Positions 1-11,231 of a DNA stretch of 64,000 bases are shown here, piece by piece. A program made the position numbers and the translations under genes. This DNA comes from Hirsutella rhossiliensis. Lineage: Eukaryota; Ascomycota; Sordariomycetes; Hypocreales; Ophiocordycipitaceae. Within the stretch, counting starts at the first letter, position 1. The number at the start of each line of letters is the position of its first letter. Below the pieces are notes generated by a model. The model saw only the letters and a list, made by a program, of their open reading frames with translations, was not told the origin of the DNA and ran no database searches. The stretch lies in the NCBI RefSeq assembly GCF_020360975.1, contig NW_025408672.1, forward strand, positions 3,968,001 through 4,032,000, given 5' to 3'.

Positions 1-3000
1 ATAGAGGCCTTTCTCAAATGCCTGCCTAGCCCAACAGGTGTGGATGTCAACGTGACGAAGGGCTGTGCGGAGGCGTGGAATATCCTGTGTAACAAGACGA
101 ATGGTTTGAAGGTTGTCACATTGGATCGTCGGAATTCCATCAAGCTTAAGAGAGCTGCTCAAAGAGACGGAAGGTTGCAATAGTCTCCTTTGCCGTGTGT
201 GAGAGCAAGCAATTCAGCTTCTGTGGAAGAAGTGGTGACTGTATCCTGTTTACCGGCTTTCCAAGCAATAGGGCCACCGAAGAGGGTAAGGATTGAACCC
301 TGGGATGACTTGCGAGTCTCTTTATTATCAGCGAAAGCAGCGTCGGATGCGCTTTGGAAATCGCTATGATGTTGAGCGTGGAGCTGAGGAACAACATCCT
401 CGTCGAGGCAGGGTTTTCCTGAAAACTGGATGGCGAGATACCTAGTGGCGTAAAGGTACTCGATCAGATGGTCTGCGAGCTTGGAGTGATGCTCGGAAGG
501 GTTGTTGAGGAATTCAGCTAGTTTAGACGCTGGCTTGGCTATGTCCGAGCGGGTGATAGCTGCGGCGTAGTTCAGTGATCCAACTTTGCTCTGGTATAGC
601 TGAATTTGGTCTGGAGAAGCCTGCCCTGTGTGCGGCTGGACTTCGTTGCACGGGAAAGGGCTCCTCTGAAGTGGTCACGCCGTTGAAGGTCGAACCGTTG
701 AACCATCCTTTCAATGTAGGAGTCTTGGCATAGCCAAAGCTTCCTGTTGGGTCTGTCACGCAGGACTCTGATACCAAGGAACCATTGTAATTCCCTTGGT
801 CTGTCATCGCGTACTTCCTCTTGAGGGCTGCAACCATCTCATCAGCTGCGTCCTCGTTTTCCTTGCGATAGAGGAAAACAATATCGTCAACGAAGAAGAA
901 AACAGTGAGCCAGTCGTTCTGGAAGATGCAGGGTTCGTCGGGACACTGTGTAAGACCAAGCTCTCTGAATGCAGCAGTGAGTTCCTTCTGCCAAAGAAGA
1001 GGGGACCGTCGGAGGCCATAGAGGGCTCGCATGAGGCGAAGAGCCCATCCCTGTCTGTAGTATCCGTCTGGGAAGGCTACATAGACCTCCTCCTCGTCTT
1101 CTAAGAGGGCGTTTGTGAAGGCATTAACTGCGTCGAGCTGTCGGGTCTCAAGGTCGAATTTGGCGGTGATGGCCATGAGAATCCGGAAAGAACGTCCTGC
1201 AAGGGTTGCTGCATAGGTGTCCTTGTCACCTAGCTGTTGAAGATCTCCTCGAACACAAAGACGGGCTTTGAACTTTGTAAGAAAGCCATGCTTGTCGAAC
1301 TTATACTTAAAGACCCAGGTAAGTGGCAAAGCTTGCCCGTGACCTGGTCTCTGGGGACCGCTCTGAAGGTTCCTCTCTGTTGGAGTGCTTTCCACTCGGC
1401 GTGGGCTCCTTCTCTGAACTGAGGACCAAATCTGTGGGTGCGAAGTTCCTTATACGTCGTAGGTTCGGGAGGAAGGTGTCGTCTGTGAAGTTTTTCTTCT
1501 CTGCCGAGAAAGAAAGAGCTGTGGAATTGACCCTTAGTGTTGGTCGAAAAAGCACTGAGCTTGCGAGGCTTTGGAGTGCGGGCTGAGCGCCGTGGCTGAG
1601 AGTCACTCGGACCGGGGTCCGGTGTCGGATATGGGTGCTGAATGTCATGAAACTCATCCTGATCATCCGAGTCCTCATGATCAGATGGTTCGGGTTGTAC
1701 CACAATCGTGGTGGCGTCTCCTTGGTCTGAGGTTGAGGAGATTGCTCAACGGGGTCAGGTTCAGGTTCATCGATTTGAGTGGGGATTTCCTCGTAATCCG
1801 ACTCGTCCTCGATGTGGGCTGGAAGCTGTACTTCCACGCGCTGTGGGATAGGTTCTGGTGGCTGATCATTTCCGTCATAGAAGATGCTTTCATTGAAGGT
1901 CACATCTCGGACCCTTCGGACTTCTGATGTGGACGGAATCCAGATCCTGAAAATGTTCGTGGAATCATATCCAACGAGATAACCGATTTCTGTGTGAGGG
2001 TCGGTCTTTAGGTCCTTCTTCTGTCTGTTCTGAAGGGCCTGGGGTGTCAAGGATAGGCTCTGCAGCCGTATGCCTTGAGAAACGTGATGTCAGGCTGGTC
2101 TTGCTGGTAGCCTATGTCTCTGTTGTTGTCTCGCAGCCACTGATGAAGCAGCTGGAAAGGCGTTCGGAAGCTGTGGTTCTGCATGGGCGATCTGTTGTGC
2201 AAAAACACTGCAGCTTTCCAAGTCTCTGGCCAAAGATCAGATGGTAAATTGGCATCAATTCCCATTGTTCTGGCCTGGGCAGATATTACCCCCCCAGATC
2301 GCTCTGCAGAGCCGTTTTGAGCGGGAGTGTAAGGGCAGAAGGTTCATCTTGAATCCCTTTTCCTCGATCCAGCTCTCATACGCACTCTGAAGAGAACGAT
2401 CGTTATCACGGTGGATAATGCAAATATTGAGATTCCATTGGCGTTGAATCATTGCCTCATGGTTTCTCAAAGCAGTCATAACGGACCCTTGTGTCGCGTC
2501 ATTCAGAAGGTAGATGAAGATCATGCTTGTAAATTCATCTTTGATAAGAAGAACAGCTTCCTTGCCGTTGAATGAGGTGTTCATACTGAAGATATCAACG
2601 TAGATTCTCCAGAATGGTCTGGGGCTCGGTTTTGAGGGGTTCGGCGAGAGACGACCTTCTTTCCCTTCCCAAGGGAACACGCGGTGCAATCGATGGTAAC
2701 TGGGCCTTTGATCTTCGAACCCGTCGTGTTCTCAACAAGATGCTCTAGGGCTTGAGCGTTCAAGTGACCTAGGCGCTTATGCCAAAGCGTAGCATCTGCT
2801 GTTTTCACTGCGCGAGGTGCAGATGAAGATGTGAAGTTGGAGGCGAGAGCCTCCTTAATCGGGTTGAACTCGATGACCGGTTGACGAAAGCGGCGTTTCG
2901 TATGAAATATAATCTGATCGTCTTTAGAGACGCGTCCAGATAGTGGATTCCAGTTGTATCCCTTCGCAAGAAAGCGGTCGAGGATGCGATGTTGGTGTGG

Positions 3001-3059
3001 AATTTTGGCACGAAGGCAACTTCGTTGAGCTGAAAAAGTCCTCCTTCTTCAAGCTTCAT
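1..3059 (-). pseudogene. Copia 1 pol: integrase, RT and start of RNase H, frameshifted and partial
   Basis: Minus strand, right to left. A GAG-pre-integrase segment (LWHKRLGHLNAQALEHL, then CTACSLGKGK) is at about 2640-2780. An integrase core and its C-terminal part (GYLVGYDSTNIFRIWIP) are at about 1900-2690. RT is at 523-1395, with KARLCVRGDLQQ, LDAVNAFTNALL and the catalytic-box variant FFFVDDIVFLY in place of YVDD. RNase H residues including CDNLQTIRLV and RHVDIHTCW are at 1-130. Several frameshifts interrupt it, one of them close to 670, and the product runs off the window edge. Confidence 0.8.
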
Positions 3060-4370
3060 ACGGACTGTGCCGTAGCCAAGGATCTGAAGTTGACTATCGC
3101 CTGCAAAGAGCTCTTTTGGCTCTGCAAGGGCGGTGTAGTCAAGAAAACGGGATCGGTTGTTGCAAATGTGTGTGTCTGATCCGAATCAAGGATAAAGGAG
3201 TCATACAGCGGGTAGACTGCCTTTCCCGTCGAGAAACTGGTTGATGGAGGTGTTGAAGGAGGCGGTGTGTTGTCAGGAGCTGGTAGAAGACCGGCAAACG
3301 CTGTGCCTTTAACGGAGGAGTCGGACGATTTCTCCATTTCCTTCTTCTTGAAGTCTTGTGCTTTCTCCGTCATCTTCTTTGCCCATGGATTGGAGTCGAG
3401 GATTTCCTTGATCTTCTTCTCAACCTTCTGATCAGGAGTCCAGCCATCAGGCCGAGCTGATTTGATGAGATAGAAGCAATCTACGAAGCGGTGATATTCT
3501 CCGCAGACACACATAGGAACACCATCAGCGTTCTTGCTTGAAGACCACTTAGGCTTGTCCTCTTTCCTCTCCGATTTCTCTCCTTGCCTTGGAAGGCAGC
3601 TCCGAATGATCCTTTGCTGTTGTTGGCGGCCTTGATTCGGTGAGCTCGTTCAAAGATCTCACTGATCTTAATGCCGTCCGGGAAGTCGGTCTTCCACTCA
3701 GGCTTGCCGAATACGGCCTCGTCTTCCATTTTGTTGACCCAATAGTCTGTGAATGGGGCGTTGATGGACGAAACAGCCTGTAGGAAATCTTGGGTAGGGC
3801 GAAGGTCCTGGACATCAGGAAGCCCTAATTGCTTTGCCTCAGTGAGGACTTTCTGCCATTGGGTGACCCAAGCTTCGATCTTGGTCCTGTTTGGCGACTG
3901 AAGGGTGGAACGATAACGCTGAACAACTTCCTCTCGAGTGCCCAGTCGGTTGGGGCCACACGAGCCTGAAGCAAGGCAAGTTGCTTTGCAACGTCGTGTT
4001 CCTCGGCAATGGTGCTGTAGTAGTTGCCGATGGTCTTGACGATGTGTTGTTGAAGGCTGGCGAGTGCCTTCACTTGATCCCTATACCCTTGAAGCTTCGA
4101 GCGGTATTGGGTGTGGAGGAATTCGAGACGGCGAAATTCCTCCGAGGTCAGATCCACGAGATCAGATGCTTCGTGGTTGATTTGTCGGAATGTTGGTTCA
4201 ACTGGCTGCTGAAGAACCGGCTTACCCTCCTTGACGGCAGGGTCCAGAAAGTCCCAAAGACTGTGGGACGTGGCGAATTTCTTGATGATAGAAATCCATT
4301 GTTTCCAGTCGCAAGGGCCGTTGAGCACGGTGCCCTTGGAAGAGCCATCAAGATCTAGAGCTGAGCTCAT
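3056..4370 (-). pseudogene. Copia 1 Gag and protease region, frameshifted
   Basis: The longest piece (3825-4370) starts MSSALDLDGSSKGTVLNG and continues with a Gag-like helical region including ISIIKKFATSHSLWDFLDP. Coding then hops frames at about 3815, 3730 and 3514. The last piece contains a CxCGEYxxxxDC segment in the position of a zinc knuckle, and FILDSDQTHTF, which sits where the copia aspartic protease D-[ST]-G motif belongs. Here the third residue is D, not G. Gag would package the RNA and the protease would process the polyprotein. With at least three frame breaks it cannot make a full product. Confidence 0.75.
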
Positions 4371-4431
4371 TGTGGAAGCTATTCTGCGCAGCGGAATGAA
4401 CGAGAATAAGATACCCAGTCAATGGCAGACC

Positions 4432-4442
4432 GGGCTCATAAC
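4432..4442 (-). promoter_or_regulatory. Copia 1 primer-binding site, complementary to the tRNA-iMet anticodon loop region
   Basis: On the element strand this reads GTTATGAGCCC, between the LTR and gag. It is complementary to the anticodon stem-loop segment of initiator tRNA-Met (GGGCUCAUAAC). Half-tRNA-iMet priming, using an internally cut tRNA, is known for Drosophila copia and yeast Ty5. The match and its place upstream of gag support this role. The LTR edge beside it is less certain. Confidence 0.55.
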
Positions 4443-4713
4443 TATCGCACGGAGGATGAGCAAGTGGGCATAAAGATCAGGGACTGGAAGACTCTTGATT
4501 CTGCTATCTAAGGTGGGAAAGAGGCGAGATCTTTATAGACTGCCTGAATATGAGAATGGAAGGGAATGGTAGTGAATGGAAGCATCTGATCAGATCATCT
4601 GGAAGCCACTGATGCGTTGATGATGCCTCCTAGAAGTTTCTGTGGGGAAATGTGGAAACGGACTGTGCGAATAGGGGGTCAGACTGTTGGAGGCTGATAT
4701 CCTATGTGTGACA
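4443..4713 (-). repeat. Copia 1 5' LTR (approximate edges)
   Basis: On the minus strand this stretch begins TGTCACACATAGG and contains a TATA box (TATAAAG, 4531-4537). It ends at the primer-binding site. It is placed as the 5' LTR by position and by the TATA box. Its partner LTR would lie beyond the left edge, so the boundaries could not be checked by comparison. Confidence 0.4.
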
Positions 4714-5421
4714 TAGACAAATTAACGTTAACATTTAGGAATAAGACGTTACGCTAGACGACGATAAGGAGGCTATTATAATATACGTCGTAAGGTTTCT
4801 ATTAGAAGGATAATTTAATATATATCTTTAAGGATATAAGATCCTAAGTTACTTCTAAGAACATTTTAACGGGTAGATAGAAGAAATATAGGAGAATGCC
4901 GATAAGACCTATAGGAGAATACTGCGATAGCTCTTAAAGCGACGAGGGATATATACTAGAAGGAGTAACGGCTCGATTATAAAGTAGTTTGTCTCCTTAT
5001 AGACTATTAAAAACCTACTTAACTAGCCTATTAAAGATTTTAAAGAGATAACATTCGATAAGGGTACTAGCGTATATAGGAGGCAGAAGGCATTAGTACG
5101 AAGATCTCCTACCCTACACGGAACTACTGCTGCTGCTGCTATACTAACAGCCTCACCGTAACCTTTTATAGCTACTTCGATTACCGCTATAGCACTCGAA
5201 CCGAAGGACATAGAAGACCCCCTTTTAATATAAGCTCCCCTTCTAACTTTACTCCTAATAGTTAACCTCGACCCCTAGGCGCGCTTAACGGCTCACTTAA
5301 CAACCTACCGGTTTAACTACCCGGAGATCGTCTAAGTAGTTACTATACCCGCTCAGCCTACCGAACTAAGGTCGTTAATAGCCCCGACGAACCCTATAAC
5401 GACCCCCTTAGAGGCGTATAT
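4714..5421. other. RIP-scarred AT-rich block, left half
   Basis: No gene can be read here. TpA is very common and CpA/TpG are rare while CpG is kept (for example taagacgttacgctagacg). This is the footprint expected when repeat-induced point mutation turns CpA into TpA. The same composition resumes at 11494-11685 beyond the chromovirus, so the chromovirus entered an already mutated repeat. The identity of the ancestral repeat cannot be recovered by eye. A short CTG run near 5125 is the only simple repeat seen. Confidence 0.6.
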
Positions 5422-5678
5422 TGTTACGGCCAGGCACATACGAGCCTTGACGGCTATAAAGATGTATTGGCACTATGAACGAAGACTCAAAGCTAAGGAG
5501 CAAGAAAGAAAGACTAGACTACACGACCGAGCTGGCCCTTATGTGCATATGCACGAGGTTACCTCAGCAGCGCTCAGGTAAGCACGAGGTCGCACGTGGG
5601 CACGTGATGCTGCTTGGGCACGTGACACTGGTGAGGTTCTGCGCTGGTGTCTCTACGCTGGCGCGCAGGGTCGTGACA
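5422..5678 (-). repeat. Chromovirus 3' LTR
   Basis: Left copy of the 257-bp LTR. On the element strand it runs from TGTCACGACC to GGCCGTAACA. It contains an ACATAAGG box upstream of a CTCCTTAGCTTTGAGT segment, which is the likely transcript start region and the partner of the self-complementary primer site. The flanking TATAT is half of the target duplication. Confidence 0.92.
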
Positions 5679-5716
5679 CTACCCCGTCTAAGGCCTTGAT
5701 ATGCGTATCAAGGTAG

Positions 5717-6118
5717 TCAGTCGTGGCGGCGGGTTCTTGGTTTCACGGCTTTCTCTGCTGTGTCATCATCGTCTCGTTCCTCGCAGCCCTCCTCCGCTGC
5801 AGCACATTCGATCCAGTATTGCAGGTTGACGGGTGGGCCTGCTGCGTCCGGATGTTCATCGTGGAATACCTTCAATGCTATTGGTGCGTTACGGAAATTC
5901 CTAGCCGGGTACCAGGTCTCATCAGGGTCACATCCCTTCCATAAGACCTGGTATTCCAGTCGTCGACTCCTACCGGTTACTCGAGACTGCTGGACTTGAT
6001 CAACCTCCCACTCGGGTTCTCCGTTGATCTCCTCGGGTGGCGGAGGTGTCTGGATCTGCTGGGGCAAGGGGTTATCGGCTGCTTTTCGAAGACGGTCGGC
6101 GTGGAATAGGTTCTTCAT
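5717..6118 (-). pseudogene. Chromovirus integrase C-terminal chromodomain
   Basis: This frame encodes the end of the integrase. After KNLFHADRLRKA and a Pro-rich linker comes a chromodomain: WEVDQVQQSRVTGRSRRLEY, then QVLWKGCDPDETWYP with the W-x6-W spacing and acidic/aromatic residues typical of the fold, then an ending FHDEHPDAAGPP. In this family the chromodomain guides integration toward histone-marked chromatin. It ends just inside the 3' LTR edge. The frame is open for 133 codons but is cut off from the rest of pol by upstream frameshifts. Confidence 0.8.
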
Positions 6119-6194
6119 TTTGTACGACTCGGGCAGCTGCAGTACGTAGCTATGACCGCGTTCTTCCAGGATTACGAACGGACCTGACCATTGG

Positions 6195-8750
6195 TTATCT
6201 AGCCGAGTAGTCGGAGCGTTCGTGGCGAAGCCTTTCCTGCTGAGAAAACTCGGTCACCGATGGCAAAGTCGGTTGGTCGTCGTTTCCTATTAGCCTGTTC
6301 CTTCTGACGTTCTTGAGCGGCGGTGGCAGCATTCCTGGCGTCTTCCTGGGGTTCCTGGGCGGTCTGCACAAGTTCCCTAGCTCTGGCGGCGGGGCCGGGG
6401 GGAGCGGGCTTGTCAGTCGGGGGCAGTGACAGGGGTTCCGGATATCTCGGCCTAGGGCTACTTTTAACGGTGCCATGTCGATGGAAGAGTGCCAAGACGA
6501 GTTATGGGCGAAGTCGAGGGAGGGCAGCAGGAACTCCAGTTATCTTGATGCTTCGTCACGTAGAATCGTAGCTTTTGATCTAGGTATTGATTTGTAACTT
6601 CTACACCCTTGGGTCTGAGGGTGTAGGAGCTTCCATGACGATGCTTCGTTCCCGTGAGCCGGTTAATCTCTGCGAGGAAGGCAGAAATAAACTGTCCAGC
6701 GTTGTCAGAAATCCATACGAGGGCATACCGAAGAAACGATAGAGGTAGCGGAAGTAGCGGCTAGCTAAGACTTCTGCCGTATCGTTTTTCTTTCCTGGGA
6801 GCGTGGCGATAATCCGGCTTAGCTTGCAGACGAAGGTCCAAACATAGTCATATCCGTAACGGTCTTTCGGCATATCCTTCCCGTCACATTCGACGTGCTC
6901 CCAAACAGAGGTCGGTACGGGCAGTGGATGGAGCAGTCCAGGGGTCTTGTCTCGAGGGGTTTTGTTGCGGCGGCAGTCGTGGCAGTTCCGAATATAACGA
7001 CGGATATCCTCCTTCATCCTTGGCCAGTAGAAGTCTCGTTGGAGCAGCTTGATCACCTTGTTCTGTCCGGCGTGAGCGAAGATCTGGGGCTCGTGGGCTT
7101 CGCGAATGAGCGCGGTCTGAAGAAACGTCTGCTTGTCTGAGGTCTGGGCTGGTACGATCAGGTGTGTTCCATGGGTGCCGAGGTCTTGGAGGAGGTTCTC
7201 TTGGCGGATCAACGAAACGAGTTCGGCTCCCTTCGGGACCGAGTTCGGGTCTAGTTCTGGGCGGTCTTGATCGGGCGTCTGCTGTATCCCTCGGTCTTCT
7301 GGGGTCTGTAGGGCACTCGTGGCCCTCAGAACTAATGGTCTAGTAGGCTTAGGTTCGGGACTAAAGTTCTGAGGGGGCAGGTTGCCGGCGGCCGTAGGGT
7401 CTAGAGAGTCGGTCGCGAAGCCTAGCCTTTCCGGAGGGATCAGGGTCACCGTGCGTTCCTCGGCTTCCCGGGCCTTTACGGTAGGGAGCTCCGCTGTCTT
7501 CCTGGAGAGGGCATCGGCGACTACGTTCAGTCGACCGGGGCGGTAGAGGAAACGGATGTCGAACTGGGCGAGAAAGTCGGACCATCTGATCTGTCGTACC
7601 GAGAGCAGGCGCTTCGTAGAGAAATGGACTAAGGCTTCGTGATCGGTGATCACATCGAACTTCTGGCCTAAGAGCTCTGGGTAGAAGTGCTCTAGACTCT
7701 GTACGACGGCGAGGAGCTCTCGATCTTGGATTGGGTAGGCTCGCTCGGCCGGGGTCATGGTCTTAGAGAAGAATCCAACGGGCTTCCAGGTCTGATCAGG
7801 CTGTTCCTGCCATAGAACACCAGCTGTGGCATTCCGGGAGGCATCGGTCTCCAGTCGGGTCGGCAGTTCTGGTCTAAAGAAGGCGAGGACCGGGGCTTCG
7901 ATAGCCAGGCGCTTGAGTTGATCAAATGCTTCGCGTTGCTCCGGGCCCATCACAAAGGCAACATCCTTCTTAAGCAACCGGTTCAAGGGTTCTGCCACTC
8001 CGGAGGCGTGGTAGCAGAAAACACGGATGAAGTTGCATAGGCCAACGAATGATCGGATCGCGGTGCGGTCTCGGAGGTCTTCAAACTTCCAGTCTTGTAT
8101 CGATCGAACTTTCCGAGGGTCGACACTAAGGCCCACACCGGCTTCAAGCAGAACGCCGAGGTAGTCAACCTTGGTCACGTTAAATCTAGACTTCTTGATG
8201 TCTCCCTGGAGGTTGGCCTGATGGAGTCGCCAGATCACTTCTTGACAGTCTTTCCAGTGGTCTTCTTCTTTATCCGAGTAGATCAGGACGTCATCTGCGT
8301 AGGCGCTGGCGCACCGGTCGAGGAGATCGTGAAGCTGCGCGTTGATAAACTGCTGGAACCAGGCGGGACCTACCTTCAGACCGAACGGGAGGACTTTCCA
8401 GCGGAAAGTTCCGAAACGGGTGCGAAAGGCGGTCAAATACTCGGAGTCAGGGTCCATGCGGAGACGGTGGAAGGCCTGGATCACATCGATCTTCGTAAAG
8501 CGTTGAGCTTCACGGCAACCGAAAGCAGTACCTTCGAGGGACGGAGCGGGCGTGATGCGACTTTAAGATGATCGTTCATCCAACGGTAGTCGATGCAGAA
8601 GCGGCGGGCGGTCGTGTTCGGTTTCGGAGCGAAGAGGACGGATGCGGCGTGCGGACTCGGATCGGGCTCGATGAAGTCTATCTCCGGAGGTGATCGACAG
8701 TCTCTTTCTCTAGAGGCAGATACTTAACGGGCGTGCGGTACGATGGGGTC
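6195..8750 (-). pseudogene. Chromovirus pol: RT, RNase H and integrase, frameshifted at both ends
   Basis: The main open stretch (6601-8484, 627 codons) has RT with FGLKVGPAWFQQFIN and the YADD catalytic box in SAYADDVLIY. RNase H follows (LETDASRNATAGVLW, REYPIQ-like RELLAVVQSLEHF), then the integrase H2C2 zinc finger (HAGQNKVIKLL to CHDCRRNK) and the start of the DDE core (VWEHVECDGKDM). The N-terminal RT part (IDFIEPDPSPHAASVLF, CIDYRWMNDHL) lies in another frame up to about 8750. The integrase core also shifts frame near 6725, where VWISDNAGQFISAF continues in a different frame. Confidence 0.85.
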
Positions 8751-9103
8751 CTGTCGGCGAAAGAGGCTTCTCAAGCTCTAGGACTACATCGTGACCGGGT
8801 CGGCTCGAAGGTAGGGTGTGGGCCTCTTTCTTCGAGAAGAATCCTCTAGATGGGTGAGCTGGGGCGGTAGACGACTACGGACACAAGCAACATGCTCAGG
8901 GTCTTCTCCTGAGGGAACGGAATGCTTTGTCCCTGGTAGGTCTTCTGATCCGGGAGACTTTAGCAATGGTTCGAGCACTAGGGACGGTCTGGTCAAGGCC
9001 GGAGCTTGGCTCGAGCTGGACTGGATCCCGGGCATCAACGGTTCGAGTTCGTTCCACTGTTCGAATCTCTCGTGAGACTCTACTTGGCAGACCAGAGCGT
9101 TAA

Positions 9104-9847
9104 TCAGGGCTTGATCTTCGGAGGCTTGGACCGAGGCGACGGAGACGAAGTCGGTAGCAGGGGCGGTCGTGAGCTGAAAACGGACAGACTTCTTGGCAGA
9201 CGGAGACTTGGACTGAAACGACGGAGACGGAGTCGGTAACGGGGTCGGGACAGAGGCCGGAGGAGCTTGATCAGAGCGGCGCCAGTTCTTGTGGAGGATC
9301 CGGTAGCGTTTCTCCTCTTTCTCGAGCAGGCGGTTCCGCCTCTCAGCGTCGGCCTGGATCTTAGGGTCGATCCGACCCGAGAGCGGGGCTTGACCCGAGG
9401 GCTGGATCGTCGGGGAGAACTTGGCGAGGCAGGAAGATCATCTGGCCAGATGATCTGTCGGGCGGCGCAGTCAAGCAGGAGGCGCTTCTCCCGCATCCAG
9501 AAAAGACCGATAAAGATATCATGGCCACACTCAGCTATATCAAATGTCTCGTTTGCGAACGAACGGCCATCGATGACGAAAGTGGCGACCAGCTGTTTCT
9601 GGATATAGCCGGCTGGCTTTCCACGGAAGTCTTGGAGGGGAATCCGACTCGGGAGCTCCTTAATCTGGGCTCCGAGTCTTTGGGCGGCGGACTGGGCGAA
9701 GGTTGGGCTAACCAGCAAACGGGTTTCGGCTCCGGTATCACAGAGGGAGCGGGCAGGTAGGCTCACACCATCCACTTGGACTTGACTTGGCTGAGTGAAT
9801 GACTTGCTAGACCTACTCGCTATCTGTGACACCTTAGGGACCATCAA
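9104..9847 (-). pseudogene. Chromovirus aspartic protease region
   Basis: The minus-strand frame has the retropepsin motif LCDTGAETRLLVSP (catalytic D-T-G), and later DIFIGLFWMREKRLLLDC, the second half of a retroviral-type protease fold. The rest of the frame is Arg/Ser/Pro-rich linker, probably read out of frame. It lies between the Gag zinc knuckle and RT, the normal position in Ty3/gypsy pol. It would release Gag and Pol products inside the particle. Confidence 0.7.
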
Positions 9848-9879
9848 GGAGACTTGTGATGGTCCTATTCGTTTCCCGA

Positions 9880-10954
9880 ATCTTGATCAGAGTCGTTGGC
9901 AGGGACAGGGACGAAGGCGACACGGGAGACAGCATGGGTGCGGTCGGGACACTCGCGAGAGAGGTGCCCTGTTTTTCCACAAATAAAGCAGGTGCCATTA
10001 TCCCAATGGGCCCTTTTCTCATCGTCGGTCAAGGCTCTGCCAGCATCACGCGAGGTGATAGGGTCGAGCCGGTCTTGTTCGGAGTCTTGGCGGTAGTCGG
10101 AGCAGTCTTAGTCGGCGCGCGGCGAGATCGGTCGGAAGAGCGGGAGTCCTGTGTCTGCCTCATACTCCTCTTCTGGCAGTGGACAGCGTCCTTAATGAAC
10201 CCACAGAAAACCTCGTAGGTCACGGACTCGTCACGGGTCTTGGTCAAGAGGCTGTTATCTAGGTTGGCCGGGATGTGCTGCCACAAGGTATGCTTCATCT
10301 GGTCCTCGGGCACACGACCGGTCGCAGTTAAGTAGTCAAATTCCGCAAGAAAGTCCACAATGTCGGTCTTCCCATTCACGGTAAACTGGAGGCGTTGCAG
10401 GCGGTCAAGAGCCTCGGAAAGCTCATTCGGATTGCCATAGGCGGACTCAAGGGCTTGGATCATCTCTGCCACTCCAGAGAAGGGTCGAGTGTCAGAGGAG
10501 AAGCGGGTTTCAAGTGCTCGGCGGGCTTTTTTCAGGATGAAGGAATGGAACTCGTCCTTCTTCCTGAGAACGTCGCGAGACCTTGATGCGCGATTTGGCG
10601 GCGTCGCTGTACTCGGGGTTCTTGCCCTCTGGGAAGGGGGCAAAACAGGCCAGGCAGCTTTGCCTGTTGGTCGGAAGGCCGGGCCATTTGGGCCGGCAAA
10701 AGCAGTCGAGGGCTCCCGGTGCTGTCGATTTGATTCAACAGACGGAGAGCGTTCATTTAGACGGGCCGTTAAGGCCGCAATCTGTCCTCATCTCGCGGAT
10801 GAGAGCGTCTTGGGCTCGGGGCAGCCATGGCTGCTATTTCGGATTCAGTGGCTTGGCCAGCAAGCCGGGCAGAACGGCGAGGCTGATCAGAGGGCAGGGC
10901 TTCCTCGGATATCATAGTCTCGAGGTCAGAGTCTAGGGTCGGAAATGATACCAC
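9880..10954 (-). pseudogene. Chromovirus gag, frameshifted
   Basis: Coding starts near 10954 with MVSFPTLDSDLETMISEE, changes frame near 10770 and again near 10600, then runs to 10029 through a retrotransposon Gag domain (RRALETRFSSDTRPFSGVAE, LAEFDYLTATGRVPE). Another frame change near 10050 leads to the zinc knuckle CFICGKTGHLSREC at about 9960. Gag binds the genomic RNA and builds the particle. The breaks mean this copy needs Gag supplied by another element, unless some shifts are programmed, which nothing here suggests. Confidence 0.75.
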
Positions 10955-11219
10955 GCGGAATCACGGTCAGATGCCTGCACGAGCAGGGACGGTCGGAGGT
11001 CAGACGGGACGAATCCCTTGGTCGGAACGGTTGGTCGGACGACTACACACACGCGTAGTCTTGGTCGGAACGGACGTGATCTCAGCCTTGAGGATCACTT
11101 GGTCGGTGGTCGGAGTCTTGGTCGGAACGGTCAGAACGGATGCGCTGGATTTACGTCAGGCGCGTGTGACGTGAAAGCTCGGTGCCTATTTGCTTAATCG
11201 CTGGCAAGCGATCTTATTG

Positions 11220-11229
11220 AGCTTTGAGT
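11220..11229 (-). promoter_or_regulatory. Putative self-complementary primer-binding site of the chromovirus
   Basis: Two bases inside the 5' LTR, the element strand reads ACTCAAAGCT. This is not an obvious tRNA 3'-end complement. It is an exact reverse complement of AGCTTTGAGT in the same LTR (11295-11304), near the expected transcript start. Tf1 and related chromodomain elements prime by folding the mRNA 5' end onto such a site. Function here is inferred from a 10-base match and its position. Confidence 0.5.
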
Positions 11230-11231
11230 AG

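Larger units (their letters stand above)
1..4713 (-). mobile_element. Ty1/copia retrotransposon 1, degenerate, cut by the left window edge
   Basis: Reading the minus strand from 4370 down gives Gag, protease, GAG-pre-integrase, integrase, reverse transcriptase and RNase H in that order, which is the Ty1/copia order (integrase before RT). Coding is split over many frames, so this is a dead copy. A leader with a primer-binding site and a TATA-containing LTR lies upstream of gag at about 4432-4713. The 3' end, with the last RNase H residues and the 3' LTR, is outside the window. It is a different family from the copia element at 18.6-22.9 kb: the proteins share only domain-level similarity. Confidence 0.85.

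Noticed and set aside
5475..5699. Small gene repeated at 5475 and 11285
   Set aside because: Both are frames within the two LTR copies, so the repetition is due to the LTRs.
10029..10060. Programmed frameshift between Gag and Pol in the chromovirus
   Set aside because: The frame change falls before the Gag zinc knuckle and there are further breaks both sides, so random indels are the simpler reading.
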